Source of the DNA: Byssochlamys sp. IMV 00236
Taxonomy: Eukaryota > Ascomycota > Eurotiomycetes > Eurotiales > Thermoascaceae
Direction: 5' to 3'
Assembly (NCBI GenBank): GCA_001931875.2
Contig: MSJH02000793.1
Coordinates: forward strand, 1 to 64,000
DNA: 64,000 bases
Shown in pieces: positions 21,632 through 33,955 of the stretch. The position numbers were made by a program, and so were the translations under genes. The notes beneath the pieces are model-generated. The model was not told the origin of the DNA. It did not search any database and saw only the letters and a list, made by a program, of their open reading frames with translations. Numbering within the stretch: position 1 is the first letter of the stretch; each line of letters starts with the position of its first letter.

Positions 21632-22520
21632 AGAATCCTATTCGTTCCTTTCCTTGGGCCTCGCATTGACTTCGTGAGGCGATCTTACCAGCAGGGTAAT
21701 GAACTCAGATCAGAGCTGGTAGCCATCGACCCCGAGGGTGAACCTTTGAATACGATTTCACTTCTGCAGATATAGTGAGATGGCTACTGTAGACGATGTG
21801 CGTCGTCAGGAATATCTCGACGTTCTGTATTGGATATCCAAACCACTCGACCAAAAAAGAGAGATCTCCTTTTGGTCATCCTGGATCCTGGATCTAGCAT
21901 CCTATTTATGAGCAAAGAACGGTCGATCATGAGGCTGGTAAGTTTCCCGAATCTATGAAAGCATTGTGCTGTCCAGAAACTTCTGAGAAACTGCGTGTGA
22001 TGGAACGCTATAGTTAACCATTCCAAGGTCCATGTTGCAGTCAACCTTTTGCCATTCTGAAGAATGCCTCTGTGTTCCGACGCATCCTGTCGGTATTCGA
22101 CGCAGGCCTTGACGGCAAGGTCGTGATTGATGATATGGATGGGAGAAAAAGCTCGCAACTCAGTCACCTGGGCAATTTTGCATCTACTTGCAATGGTCCA
22201 GCTGTGAGAGGAGGCGCCTCAGCTTTCCTGATTTGTTGAACTCGGCCTTTACAAGCCAATGTGTGGTTTCCTCGCGGTCATTGCTACAAAGTGGGTGGCA
22301 CTCAAGACATTGGGGGATGTGCTGTACTATGGGGACTTTTAAGAGAGTAACTGGCAAGGAGAGGCTGAAAGGCAGAGAATGTTCTCGTTAGCCAAAGAGC
22401 TCGGGATGATTGTATGTACTTGGTTGCTTCTGCGTGGAACTAATCTCACATTGCTGATTTTCTGGGCCGTGAATTGAACATGAAGCGCATAGCTGTAGCT
22501 ACTATCTGTAAAAGCGGAAG
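21599..22520 (+). pseudogene. Decayed multi-exon gene downstream of Y-module copy F
   Basis: Protein-like segments lie in order on the plus strand but in shifting frames. They are LRILFVPFLGPRIDFVRRSY with LVAIDPEGEPLNTISLL (21599-21774), MATVDDVRRQEYLDVLYWIS (21780 on, ending after a poly-A tract), QPFAILKNASVFRRILSVFD with GLDGKVVIDDMDGRKSSQLS (22042-22239), and GFLAVIATKWVALKTLGDVL with MFSLAKELGMIVC and GTNLTLLIFWAVN (22244-22480). A donor-like GTAAGT (after MRL, about 21940) and an acceptor CAG at 22040 support an intron. Stops and frame changes show the gene is dead. I do not know the family; the last part looks membrane-associated. Confidence 0.45.
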
Positions 22521-24105
22521 CTAATAGCAGATAAAATATTTACTCATCCCTTCATGATCTTCTGGTGCCGAATCTCAAGAATAGGACTGACGAATCCAAT
22601 TCTCCCTACAACAGTATGAGTATTCCAGCAGGCGTGTAGTGGCAGCAAGCGGTCTTGAGACGTTTGAGGAGACCCCGACAGGCCCCAACAGGCTCTCTCG
22701 AGACGACTTGTCCTGTTTACGTACAGGTATCACAGCAGGCAGTAGCGGGAATAGCGACGCTCCAGAGGATTGAGGTTTTGAACCACGCGTTGACCTAACA
22801 AAACTCTCCCACTGAGATTCTCCCAACACCCTTGGTTGCTCCGACGAAATGAGCGACGGACGATACGATAAGAAATGAAATCCTGCCCCAACCTGGGTAT
22901 TGGAATCTCGCATGGATTTCAGATCGCACCATCGTGGACAAAAGGCCTCGTTGGCTCTATTCTAGTCTTCCTTAATGTCGCAATATCAGATTCTGAATCG
23001 CATATGCAATTTCCTACGCTCCTTATACTATAGATTAGCGAGTCGAAGTAGTTGGAACTGAGCTAAATCTCCACTTGTACATACGTATCCTGAGAACTGA
23101 ATTGAATTGAATTGACTACTCGTAGACAGACACAAGTCGAGTTAAAAATTCTCAGTGATTAGAAAAGTCATCTCGGATGGAGTTTGTAGTTTTTTTTTTC
23201 TCTTTATCATAGATAAAGGCAGAACGGAGCGATGTATTAAGAACTCAGTTATCCTGGGTGGACTCCGGTGCATTTATATAACTATGATCTGTTTAATCCT
23301 GTCGACGATCATGTGAGGGAGGTTACGATGGTTAACTATCTATGGGTAGGTACTAATTGCTATTCTTGTCTATTCTACCAGGTAATAGACGTTATGGAAC
23401 TATTGGCCCAAGGGTATAGCATATTGTCTAAATAGGATTACTGTGCAGTTATATGCCTACGGCGTCAACGATCTGGACATCATCTCTTGAAACATGTGTA
23501 TCCATATGTTAGTGGTTTGTCTTCACCAGGCTCCATTCCAAGGCAGACAGCAGAAAGCAAACGAGGATGTACTATCGTTGCCATTTACCGCGTATTAGCA
23601 TCCTGATGGGCCTGGCCTTCAGAGGGGCGACAAATCTCATCGAGTGATCAAGAATATAGGAACAAGTAGATGATATATAGAAAATGCAGAGTAAGATCAA
23701 CGAAGAGCGAGTTCATCCGGATTTTGAAGCCCGAGTCTCGCCCCATCAGGTCTGACCGACGCGGTGGGATAATTATTCACATTGTCGTTATCGAGCATTT
23801 GATTCTACACGTAAAAAGTCCTTCCCTGCTTCAGATACTTGTTTCTTGAATGAAGTCCCGACCTTCGACACCAGTTCGAGTTGCGTGTGGTAGTAATAGG
23901 TACCTACCTACTTCTAGTCTACTTAATCTACGGAGTTCCATCTTGGTGGGGTTGGCCAACGTGGGAAAGGAAAAGGACGGGTTCGGGTTCCCCTCATCAG
24001 CAAGCGCCTTACCGTAGTTAAACCAACAGCTCCGTGTTAACCACCACCACCTACAACCCCCGTATCACCAACGCCGCAAAAAAGAAAAACAGCCAATATC
24101 CCAAA
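22521..24105. other. Intergenic, no gene seen
   Basis: A minus-strand frame at 22575-22913 (112 codons) is Ser/Arg-rich with no domain and is treated as chance. The rest is AT-rich with a (GAATT)n-like tract near 23099-23117. Confidence 0.45.
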
Positions 24106-24665
24106 ATGTCGATTCCCAACGAAGCGCTCCAGAAGGTACGTCGGAACATGAAACCGTCCCCAGGGGGCGGGTAGGTAGTCTCAGCGGCTAAGATTCGTGT
24201 GCGTGGGCTACAGTTGGTGCAGGAGATCGAGTCGCGAGCTATCGTCTCGCAGCAGCAGCTTGGACTCGTGAAGGCCCAGATCGGCGCGAAGCAGAGGGAT
24301 ATTCGTCTTTTGGAACTTACGTCTACTGAGCTTGGGGGGTTACCGAAGGAGACGAATGTGTATGAGGGCGTGGGAAAGATGTGAGTGGTTTGGGCATACT
24401 CGGTGGTGGTCGCGATTGGCGATCCTGGAGAAACTCCGGATCCAAAGCTGGTGGACAGAGAAGACTGACAGGCCTATTCTGGCGATCTTTTTATAGGTTC
24501 GTAGCTACGCCGATTTCGAGCGTCAACAAGCGTCTGGAAAGCGAGACGAAGGAATTGAAGACGGATATAACGGATCTGGAGAAGAAGCTACACTACCTCG
24601 AGACGACGCACAAGAATAGCGTGGATAATATCGATCAGATTCTAAAGTCTGGAGGGAGGGCGTAA
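24106..24665 (+). CDS. pfd1: Prefoldin subunit 1
   Basis: Exons: 24106-24135, 24214-24380 and 24497-24665, giving 121 residues, the normal length for a beta-type prefoldin. Exon 1 codes MSIPNEALQK. The body has the two coiled-coil helices (LVQEIESRAIVSQQQLGLVK; KRLESETKELKTDITDLEKK) around the short beta hairpin region with the conserved YEGVGKMFVATP. Prefoldin is the cytosolic hexameric cochaperone that hands unfolded actin and tubulin to the CCT chaperonin. Splice donors GTACGT and GTGAGT and acceptors CAG and TAG are canonical. Not clustered with related genes. Confidence 0.93.
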
Positions 24666-26976
24666 AAGCCCAGCTACATGAACTAACGAGACGCGTCTCG
24701 TTCTTCAGAAAGGGCTGTCTGGGGTGACGAGTGAGGTTCAAAACCCCATCCAAGCTGTTACCGTGACCTTTCCACGTGCTTCTCACCTAGGAGGAGTGCT
24801 CGTGGGATGAAAATCTCAGATTCAAGAGAAAAAAGCAGCCCGTTGGCGATGGTCAAGTACTTGTCTTGTCTTGTGTCTGGGAGTCAAGACATCCGACTTG
24901 ACCGTCTTCAATGCAAATTATCAGAATAGCCCCGCCTGATTCCCAACCAACGATGATACCGGGCGGGCCATACCTTTTTACCCCCATCATATTCCCGATC
25001 TGGGAACGTTATATGTATATAGCATTAGAAGCGCCTCACGAAAGATACTCCAGAATAGCTAGCTAGCTGCCCAGATCTCGCCACCGGCTTGCGTCGCCTT
25101 ATCAGCAGCGAGGGAGGGTCCGGTGTGCTTGGTTTTGGGTCATCTGCATGTTTGCAAGAAGAGGTGAAATCGGGCAGCAAGATGGTTGGTTGGTTCGGTC
25201 CAAAGTCACGCCTTTCGGTCAGTTGCGCCGACGGGGAATATACCATACTCTCCTCTTGGTAGAACACGAGAGAACCACCTCATGTGGTTCACGAAACCAG
25301 TCTTGTCTGTTTTCAGGTGCTGGGAAAAAATATCAAGCACATGGTGATTATTATTATTCTGGGTCAGCTTTCTGAGTGTCTTGTTTCCACGGTCATGATT
25401 CGAATGGATGATCACTGGCCATATGAAACGTTTCTTAATGTAGAGTATACGTACATACATCAATCAAGAGCAGGAAAAACCTACAGATAGATACATCTTG
25501 AAACACTCCCCCCTGCAGGAGGCGAAGAGCAAGATTCACTCAGAAAGTAGATTAGATACCCTAAGCGCCGTCCTCCAAGGTATTACAGCGCCAGGGCGAA
25601 CCTAATAATCGTCATTTTACCTAGATACCCAACGTGAGTGGACGGAAGGGAAAAGATCGGGCTATCCCAGTAACTTAACTAGTTACTGCTGTCTCTGAAA
25701 AAGGATATGATCGACTTAAGGTACCGGGAGGATGTTCCTCTAAGTCGTTCTTTTCTAATTCGCATACTCGGAAAGAAGGGTATGTACGGAGTGGCTGGTT
25801 ATTATCATTACTGTTCTGTGCATCCAACAAATAGTTACTTAGTTAATAGCTATGATGCACTCACTCAACATGTATGTGAGTACTGTAGATCTACCTATGC
25901 AGCGAAACATCAACACGTAGGACAAGACAGAAACCAGCAGAAAAAAAAAAGAGAAAAGAAAAGGTCTGCGCCACTGTACCATACGTACCTTAGGAGTAGG
26001 TACTTGTTTTACTGGAGGTATATTATTATTATTATTCTACCATAAGCGCCTCTACGGCCCAATACGATCTTAGATTATGACTCCTGCGGCACTGCCCTGT
26101 AAGTGGACCAGCCTTCGGCGCCATGAACCCGTTTCATAATCTCACGATTGCTCGATCGTCAATAACGGATGGAGCCCGATATCTAAGTAGTGGTTCAGTT
26201 GGTTAGTTGACAACGAAGGCCGCTTCTCGAACCGCTGACCAGCTCGACGATCGACTGTTCCGATCAGTTAGAGTAGTTTACTCCATACCTAGCCCATACG
26301 GAGTACTTACTTGCTCCTCGCTGGAACTACTGATCACTCTCGAACTATCGAGTAGGCACATAAGAAGCCTCATTCCCAGCGGGAAAGAAGAAAAAGGGAT
26401 CGGTCTTCTGCCCCCATGCCCATCTTATCGTGTCACCCCCTCCCATTCTTATTGCCCCATTGCCCACCCGATGCAAAGTCCAGCTGAGCCGGTCCAGATA
26501 CGAGCAGCCTAACTAACGACCCCGCCATTGTATTATTACTTACCTACTCTACGACGACTTTCGCATCTCTTCTTTTTCTGTTTTTCATTTTCGCCTTCTG
26601 CCACTTTCGTGCGTGTGTGATCTTCTCCCGCTAGATCCCACACAATAAGGGAAAAAAAAAAAAGAAGAATATCTTTCATCGCAAAACCTTGATCAACCTC
26701 GGTCTTTGTTGTTGTCTGCCCTGCTGTGCTGTCCGCCCCCACATCTGCATCCGCAACTGCACCCAACCCGTCTGAGGAGAAACTGGACCAACACTCTCTC
26801 TCAGGGCTTTCGGACAGGAGAGGCTCCAGGTCAAATAGATAATAAATAGACCGCTGGTCGCATCCCCCCGTCTTCTTGAAGTTGGGGTGTGCTTTTTTAA
26901 ACCGCCAGGCCAGGAGGGATAGTTAAGATACAGAGTACCTTCTATCTCAGGCAACAATCATCACCGGAGATCCAAG
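24666..26976. other. Long intergenic region
   Basis: Several stop-poor frames (25025-25490, 25707-26045, 26207-26512) lack domains and look like chance. A-rich and ATT runs occur near 25935-25960 and 26020-26037. From about 26520 the sequence becomes pyrimidine-rich, as expected for the promoter and leader of the next gene. Confidence 0.5.
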
Positions 26977-28489
26977 ATGGCGAGGAGATACTCCTATTCC
27001 GAGTCATCGGAATCCGAGTACAGTGAGACGGATGAGTCTATCGACATCCCCTTCCCCAGGAAGAGGGTGGTCTACCGCCGACGCTCTATATCACGACACC
27101 GTGCCAGTCCAGACCTCTCCAATACCTATCTGAGCCCCGGGGTCCATATCCACCGTTCGGTATCGACGGGGCCCCGGCGACGGAAGGAGGAACCACCAAC
27201 ACCAACGCTCGTTGTCGATATCAATAACGACGTCCGGAATCGCGCGAAGAGCAAGACTCGCCTCTCCCGTAAAGACACTCTGTACGATGACTCGGAGGAA
27301 GAGACTCGACAGAAACATCGACGGCCCCGGGCACGCACCACCACCCGCGTGCCGTCTCCGCCGGTTCGTGATTGGGAAATGATGGTGGACCAACGGATCC
27401 TGGCGAAGAATGACGCACGTCAGGATCTCGAGTTGAACCGACTCGAGCAAGAGATTGCACGGCTCGAGCGAGAGGTTGCCCGGCGGACCGCAGAGGTGCG
27501 TCTCCTGAGACCGGGAGAGGATCGATACGAAGAGGAGACGGGCCGAATAAAGAAGCTGGAGAAGTGGGAGAAGAAACTGGAGGAAGCGCGCCGCGAAGCG
27601 GAATGGCGGGAGAAGATAAAACGGCGTGAGGAGAAGGAAGAATCGCATCGCGAGGCCGAGCTGCGGGAGGAATTGAAGAAATACAAGGAGAGAGAGGCTG
27701 CCCGTCGCGAAGCGGAATGGCAGGAGAAGCTGAAGAAGTATGAAGAAAAGGAGGCAGCCGAGGCCGAAAAGGAGCGCATCATCAAAGAGCTCCGCGACGC
27801 AGAGGCCCGCAAACTGCTGGAAGAGCAGGAACGCCAGAGGGAGCTTGCAAAGCTCAAAGCAGAAGCCATCGAAGAGTATAAGGCAAAAGAATTGGAGCGG
27901 ATGGAACAGGAAAGGAAGGAAAAGGAGGAAAAAGAGAGATATTTCCGAGAGAGGCTAAAGGAACTGGGTTACGTCGAAGAGCAGATTGATAGCCTGGTTA
28001 TCAACAAGGATAAGGAGAGCCGACGAAAGGAGGAGAACAAGACGACGTGGGTCAAGGTGAGAGGCCGGATCTACTTATCGTCATAGCTTCACTGCCCTGG
28101 ATGTGCTAACATCATCGTCTCAACTCTCAGGTTCACCGCAAATACCTCCTTCCTGAGACCTTGGATGCCTTCAACCTGCCATGGGAATGGGACAAAGTAC
28201 GTCGATAACACCCCGTTCCGATTGATCCCCTTCCTCCAGTGAAATGATGAAGCGAAACCAACTGACCCCTTCACAGAACGACAGGAACTACATCCTGATC
28301 AAAGAGTACATCTCCGAAGAAGTGCAGGAAGAACTCTTCGCCCACACCGAGCGCATTCGCGGCGGAAGAAAACTCATCGAACACACCTCCAGCTCCCAAG
28401 TCGAGCTCAAAATCCCCGAAAAGGGCAACAAAGACAAGATGTATCTCGTTCGCAAGAAGAGCCCCAGGCGATCGTGGATCTTCACGTGA
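26977..28489 (+). CDS. Long coiled-coil, Lys/Glu/Arg-rich protein
   Basis: Exons: 26977-28056, 28131-28196 and 28277-28489, giving 452 residues. The N-terminus is Ser/Glu/Tyr-rich (YSYSESSESEYSETDES), then an Arg-rich low-complexity part (about 25-125). From about residue 145 to 335 it is a highly charged continuous coiled coil with repeated EAEWREK/ELREELKKY-type heptads. The C-terminal ~105 residues are more globular: YFRERLKELGYVEEQIDSLV, VHRKYLLPETLDAFNLPWEW and NDRNYILIKEYISEEVQEEL. This N-disordered, coiled-coil, conserved-tail plan occurs in uncharacterised fungal proteins; no function is known to me. No transmembrane segment or signal peptide is seen. The well-formed introns interrupting only the C-terminal part support the model. 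Confidence 0.8.
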
Positions 28490-29158
28490 GCTGAATCCGG
28501 GGAGCCACAAAAGCTTGGACGCAGTGGAGGTTCTGTGTGTTTTTGATTCCGTCGCCGCTTTCCCCCACTTTCCCCATACTGAGTCTTTGTGTTTCTTCTC
28601 AAGCATGCGTGATGTTTATCAGAATGCCGGCATTCGATTTTAGCTGTCTCTTTTTGTTATCTTATTCTTTTCTGGTTTGCGAGCATAAGAATGTCTCTGG
28701 GGATTGGGACTATATACCACCCATCTGACGAAGTTAGTGACGATTGTTGATACCACGATGAAATGAATGGCCTGTCTTGAGTTGATTGTAATGTTATGGC
28801 TGTCTCTCTCTTCGTTTAGATGCTTTGCTTCATTCTGCTGAAGCCTGACAAATCAATGACCTGACGAGCCTGACGAGTAGAGTTGTGATCTCACATTCCT
28901 TGCTTAACGTTACCCAAGGGGATATCAATAAAGTCCAGTACGCAGTAACTTCAAAGCAACAAAAGGAAATAACAATCGCGACGTCCATGCAGCGCCATTC
29001 AAATATAGTTGTACATATATAGGTTCTGCATCATCATAATCATCGTACATACGACATACAGGGAAAAACAGCGTTTCCGCGAACCTGCAGAGAACCCTCA
29101 TATATCTGAGTCTCCTGGTTCCACTCAGTGCTTATCATATCACCGCCTGAGGCCCACC
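28490..29158. other. Convergent 3' spacer
   Basis: 3' ends of the coiled-coil gene (plus) and Hem25 (minus). There is no supported gene. Confidence 0.5.
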
Positions 29159-30260
29159 TTATAGACTCATCTTCTGTTCATTCAGTGCCCAGCGATTTTC
29201 CGCTCGCAGGATCAGTTCTTCGTATACCGTCCACGCAAGGGCCGAGCTAAGTGCCTTCCTCGCCATCCGGAGCCCCAATCCGCCAAACAAACTACGCACT
29301 CCGTCCTCTTGGATCATCAATCGCGTTGCGCGTAGCATGTTCCCATACTTGCCAGGCATGAGCTGTAAACGGGTCTTGACAGCATCGAAAGGGTTAGTTA
29401 TGGCGGTTGCGAGACCAGCGGCCATGGCACCCGAGGCGAAGTTGATCGATGGGGAAGAGGATGAGAGAGGGATGGCCCCTCCGCTCGAATCGATCAGACC
29501 AGCGAGACGTCGCTTCGACTGCTCGTAGAAAACCACATAGAGTCCAGCGTAGGGAGCATCCCGGACAGCGGTCGCCCCAAATCCGGCAAACAGACCACGG
29601 ATGCCTTCAGTGCGGACGATGTCGCGGGCTGCCCCAAGCAGACTGCGATAGGCATAGTAGTCGGACTCGTAGCGCACCTTGAGTACGGTTACGGGCATCA
29701 TAACAAACCCTGCAGCCACTCGGGCGACAGCACCCGTGGCCAGGTTCGCCGTGTTGGAGAGTTTAGGGAGCGCAGATGAGCGGGCACCTGCTTGGGAATT
29801 CCCATGTTCGGGATTGGCAAGGACGCCGGGGGGCCCAGCTTGCGCGATGCCCTGACGCAGGGCATTGAGGGATGTGAAGTATAGGGCGGATCCGAAACCA
29901 GTTCGGAGTGCAGACGGCAGAGTACCGCGCCAGAGACTGCGGATGGGGTGTGGAGAGGAGAGTATGGCGTTAAGGGTTGTACGAAGGGAGGCGGTCTTTC
30001 GAGACTGCTGAACGCGTGTCTTGAGCAGGTCCGCAGGTTGGAGGAGGATCGAGGAAGTCAGTCCGGAGAGGAGGCCGGCTGCAAAATGAAAGGTTGTTTT
30101 GGAGGCTGCAGAGAGGGTCAGTCAGTCCATTGCATAATAATAACAATGCAGTCCTTGAAAGGCACGTACATGTCGACGTCTTCAATTGCGACCCCGCAGG
30201 GGATCCATTCGACATTTCTGCCATCCGCTTCTGCGCTTCTGCAGCAGCTGGTATCGTCAT
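29159..30260 (-). CDS. hem25: Mitochondrial glycine carrier Hem25 (SLC25A38 family)
   Basis: Exons: 30260-30170 and 30105-29159 with a 64-bp intron (GTACGT donor, CAG acceptor), giving 345 residues. Three mitochondrial-carrier repeats each carry a P-x-x-x-x-K signature: [24 protein letters not shown] and [12 protein letters not shown]. The second, with VRYES, is characteristic of the SLC25A38/Hem25 subgroup, as are [14 protein letters not shown] and [14 protein letters not shown]. Hem25 imports glycine across the inner mitochondrial membrane for 5-aminolevulinate synthesis, the first step of haem biosynthesis. The region between repeats 1 and 2 is longer than in animals, as usual for fungi. 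The start could also be Met12 (MAEMSNGSP); both fit the same exon. Confidence 0.93.
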
Positions 30261-30975
30261 GAGGATGAAAACGAAAGAAGGATAAGTTGAAATTCAAATG
30301 ACAGTTGACGATAGCATAACTCCGCAATGGCAATAACAAGGTCGAAGAATCATCAATGAGCAAGAAAAACGCCAACCACCCTGATGTTTTTAACCGACAC
30401 TTCAGTTCGTACTGATAGCCGGCCACATCCTGGGACCGATAAATGATCAAGAGAATGAAAGGGCGAGCGAGTGCAGCAAAATGAAAAGACGGTCGGGGAA
30501 GCTGGCGGTAGCAACGGGTTCTTAACAAAAAGTGGACGATCTGCAGTGAAGTCATCAGCAGCGGGATCGCCCTTATTGGTTGCGGATCCGGAGCCGCCGG
30601 CTGTTCGCTTTTGGTTTAGTCAGCTCGTTGGACAGTTCATGTCTTTAGCTTCATGTCTTTACCACTATGGTAGACTATCTATCTGGTGCTCCTAGGGAGC
30701 CAATGTATACAGTCAAGCTTAGTTGCAAACTTATCTAGTTCCAAAGATCACACAATTACATGCTCTCCATGACCAAGGTTATCACCTACTAGGTACATAC
30801 ATACCTTAGGTAGCTACCATAATGTCGTCCTCTACAGGACATCATTTCTTCGGCCTATCTGCAATAGATTAGCTTCCATGTATTATTCTTCTGACTCTCC
30901 CTCGATCCATCTGCCGCTTTTCTGTGTCGACGCTCTCTATCACCTCTATCCACCATCTTTAAAACGTTCGAGAAC
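30261..30975. other. Divergent intergenic region between Hem25 and the kinase-like gene
   Basis: Shared promoter space of two divergently transcribed genes, with pyrimidine-rich runs before the plus-strand start. No gene is seen. Confidence 0.5.
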
Positions 30976-32049
30976 ATGGGATTCTTTGCTTCTCACTGGG
31001 TAGGGTCGGAAGTTAAGTTCACGGGTGCCAATCCATCCACATGGACGCTCGTCGAGAAGATGAGCGAGAGGGACGACCAAGATGATGAAGATCAATACCA
31101 AGAAGACCCGGCTCCTTCTTCAGCATGGGCCCTTTTTCAATGTAGAGAGAACAATCACAGCAACAACACAGCAATCATGAAGATATACATGCAGTCAGTT
31201 TCCCTCCTTTTGCATAGCTCATTAGGGCTGCGTTGAGGTTCTTCTTCCCTAGTAGTAGGCTGTTCCTGGAGACGATCACTTGTTGACTTGTTAGTTGAAC
31301 GGTGTTGAGAAATACTGGCTTGGATTTAGAATTCCGTATGCAGGTTCAGAATTTGAATTACCAACAGTTAGACGACGGCAAGCCGACGGTTTCGATCGTT
31401 TTGCGCATAACGAGTTTACGTCTCTAAAGACATTAACGAGCAATCACTGCAAATCGACCCCATCACTCCTTGACTATAAAGATGAGAAGCAAGACGACGC
31501 TGGACCAGTCCCGGGTGGGTTCATTTTGTATCTGTTGATGAACGAGCTGCCGGGTGTTCGCCTCACGGATGATGGCTTTTGGAACTTGGAAAGAGCCGAG
31601 CGGGATAAGATCCGCCAGTCATTCAAGGCTGCATGGGAGTATGTATCGCCCTTACTAACCTCTACTGCTCTATCTCCCTGTCTGTCTGTCTGCACGGACG
31701 AAGCTTTTCCTCTGGCATCTATCATGGCTAATAAGTGTTTTGCGTTAATATAGGGATTGCATTCGATGCGATGCCTACAACTTCGAGAGTGACATCTCGA
31801 ATCTACTTTGGGATAAACAGCTAGAAAGAATGTATGCATTTTCTTTGTCAAGTCCTCTTCATATTGGCTGACTTATGCTTTGATAATAACAGTTACATCG
31901 TGGGTTTTCAGATGAGCCGCCCCTCAAGACCTGAAGACGTCTGGCGTGATGTCTGGTGGCTCACATGGGGCTTAGCGAAAGGACAGCCAGGTTATCGGTC
32001 GTACAAAGAGGTTCCAAAGACCTCGGATACCTCTAAGTGGACAATGTGA
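30976..32049 (+). CDS. Fungal protein-kinase-like / phosphotransferase-like protein, probably inactive
   Basis: Exons: 30976-31193, 31330-31638, 31754-31831 and 31893-32049, giving 253 residues. Features of the fungal kinase-like domain group are WTLVEKMSERDDQ, IYMQIPYAGSEFE, the Lys/Thr-rich CKSTPSLLDYKDEKQDD, the hinge-like GGFILYLLMNELPGVRL, and ERDKIRQSFKAAWED. The region matching the catalytic loop reads DCIRCDAYNFESDISNLLWD and the position of the metal-binding DFG/DFE reads IVGFQ, so the metal Asp is missing and no HxD is seen. Together with the short length and lack of a Gly-rich loop, this suggests a pseudokinase. Substrate and partners are unknown. All introns are canonical, so the gene is not obviously a pseudogene. 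Confidence 0.7.
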
Positions 32050-32479
32050 ATGTGATTCTGTAGCTCAACCCCCATGCGGAAAACTTCCCCCCTTTAACTG
32101 ATGTTTCGAATGCTATTGCTTTCACGCTATGATTCTGGCAGGTCAAAAAAGAATCTGCGGTACTCATACAATTTTCTAATTAGCGTGCAGCAATGGTGAT
32201 TTGGCATTTCCATTGTTTTGTCCGGATGGTACCGACACAGATCGTGGTGCCCATTTCAAGCAAGATCCAGTCAGTAACATTAATCCCATGAACAATCGAC
32301 TAACTACCGCGTAAGTGCTTAAGTATGCCTCGTCAAGATAAAAATAGCATCCAATCCAACTAACATTATCACCAATCAAGCCATGAAAGATAATCTCTAC
32401 ACCAAGCAAGGAAAAGCCCCAATTTCTCAAACAAATCCTATGAAGCTTCCCGCCAATACATCTACTATTCCCTTCTTTC
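32050..32479. other. Convergent 3' spacer
   Basis: Between the kinase-like gene (plus) and the dioxygenase (minus). A minus frame at 32176-32430 has no recognisable content. Confidence 0.5.
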
Positions 32480-33788
32480 TCAGTACTGCACAGAAGCGCG
32501 CGTCCGGTTATAATCCGCCTGCGTGATCGGTTCGTATTTGGCGGGATTCTGCTCGCTCATACAAGCGGGTATACATTCAATCAAAGACGTAGGATCCGGG
32601 CTGAGAAAATATGGAATCGAGTACCGCTCCCGAGTCATTCGGTTTGGACCCTCGAAACGGTCAGAGAGCGGCGGTAGGGCGACACGGTGGTTGGTGGAGC
32701 GTAGAGAATCTAGTTATCGTATTAAGTATTTAGTTCTGGACGAACTAAAACAAATAAAATAAAAAATAAAAAGAGAGGAGGGGTAATATTAAGCATACCA
32801 TTACTCCACATCTGCAACAAATCACCCACATTCATAATAATCGCATTCTTAACCGGCGTTGCGGACACGAAAGTCCCTGGATTAGTGATATCTTCAACTT
32901 CCAAACCACCGCAGTCATCCTGGAATAGCATCGTGATAGTACTCCAGTCCGTATGCGCCGGACAGCGTGCCATTCTCTGGCTCTCAAGTTCCTCCGCAGG
33001 CACCGGTGGGTAGTGTAGCAGACGAATCTGGTTGTTATGGCCCGAATGTTTCTTCAGGATGTAATCCTCATCGTTGTCGAGGCCGAGACCCAAGGCTATG
33101 GCACGCAGAATCTCTCCGCCCACTTTGAAACACTTCCAGTAAAATGCGTTCATGAAATTTCGGAATCCAGGAATGACTTCGTCTGGGATCCACTGGTTTG
33201 GCTGATCGGGATTATTCTCACTGCCAATATCGAAGCTCTCCTGAGAATCATGTTAGCACACATCGTCAAACATGTTTATACGAACGCAATCATAAAAAAA
33301 AGCGCAGCAATCTCCCCACAGAAAAGCAGATACCAAACCAAATACCATACAACCTCACCACCTACCTTACAATCAACCACCTCCCTCAACTTCTTCACCA
33401 ATTCCTCATCCCCATTACCACTACCCTCTCCCCGAGTCTTTTCCTGCGACACCTTCTCCAACCCCGGCCACGAATACCCTCTATGCACAGCCCATCCTTC
33501 CGGATGCGGCGCCTTCATCTTATTTTCCTGGCTGAGAGAAAACAGCTTCTTTGACCAGTCGAAGGCTTCTTCAAGTAATGATTCTGGCAGTCCGTGGTTG
33601 ATGATGTAGACGAATCCGACATCTTTACAGGCGCTGACGAGTTCTTGTGCCACGCGGAGACGGGCCTCGGGATTATCATCTTTCCATGCGGAGAAGTCGA
33701 TGGTTGGGATCTTGAAGGTGGATGTGGATGAGGAGGAGGGGTTGGTGCCGTTTATGGTGGCTTGGTTAGATGTGTCTGGAGATAGCAT
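32480..33788 (-). CDS. 2-oxoglutarate/Fe(II)-dependent dioxygenase, isopenicillin-N-synthase-like
   Basis: Exons: 33788-33366, 33240-32799 and 32709-32480, giving 364 residues. The N-terminal DIOX_N part has FKIPTIDFSAWKDD and KDVGFVYIINHGLPESLLEE. The C-terminal jelly roll has the Fe ligands His237 and Asp239 in CPAHTDWSTITMLFQDDCGG and His296 in RSTNHRVALPP, and the co-substrate Arg317-x-Ser319 in RERYSIPYFLS. All catalytic residues are present, so it should be active. Family members act in gibberellin-like, flavonoid-like, thymine and secondary metabolism; the substrate here cannot be read. A start at 33860 is possible, but its extension is unlike the family. A long (TA)n tract lies 135-165 bp upstream of the chosen ATG. 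Confidence 0.9.
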
Positions 33789-33924
33789 CTTGGTTTGGAT
33801 AGAGAGAGTGGGTGCTGATTCGCTGTTTTTTGGTGACTGTATATAATAGCAGAATGGCACAGTTTGAAATTGCTATGTTTTTAGTTCTCGATTCGCTTTC
33901 AACTTCGAAAGAAAGTTCACCACT

Positions 33925-33955
<31 letters not shown>

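Noticed and set aside
25707..26045. 112-codon plus-strand frame
   Set aside because: A-rich and ATT-repeat tail, no recognisable content.
27091..27869. Minus-strand frames of 149 and 185 codons
   Set aside because: Antisense to the repetitive coiled-coil gene; Ser/Arg-rich translation is the mirror of Glu/Lys/Arg codons.
33037..33609. 190-codon plus-strand frame
   Set aside because: Antisense to the dioxygenase gene, whose catalytic residues are all on the minus strand.
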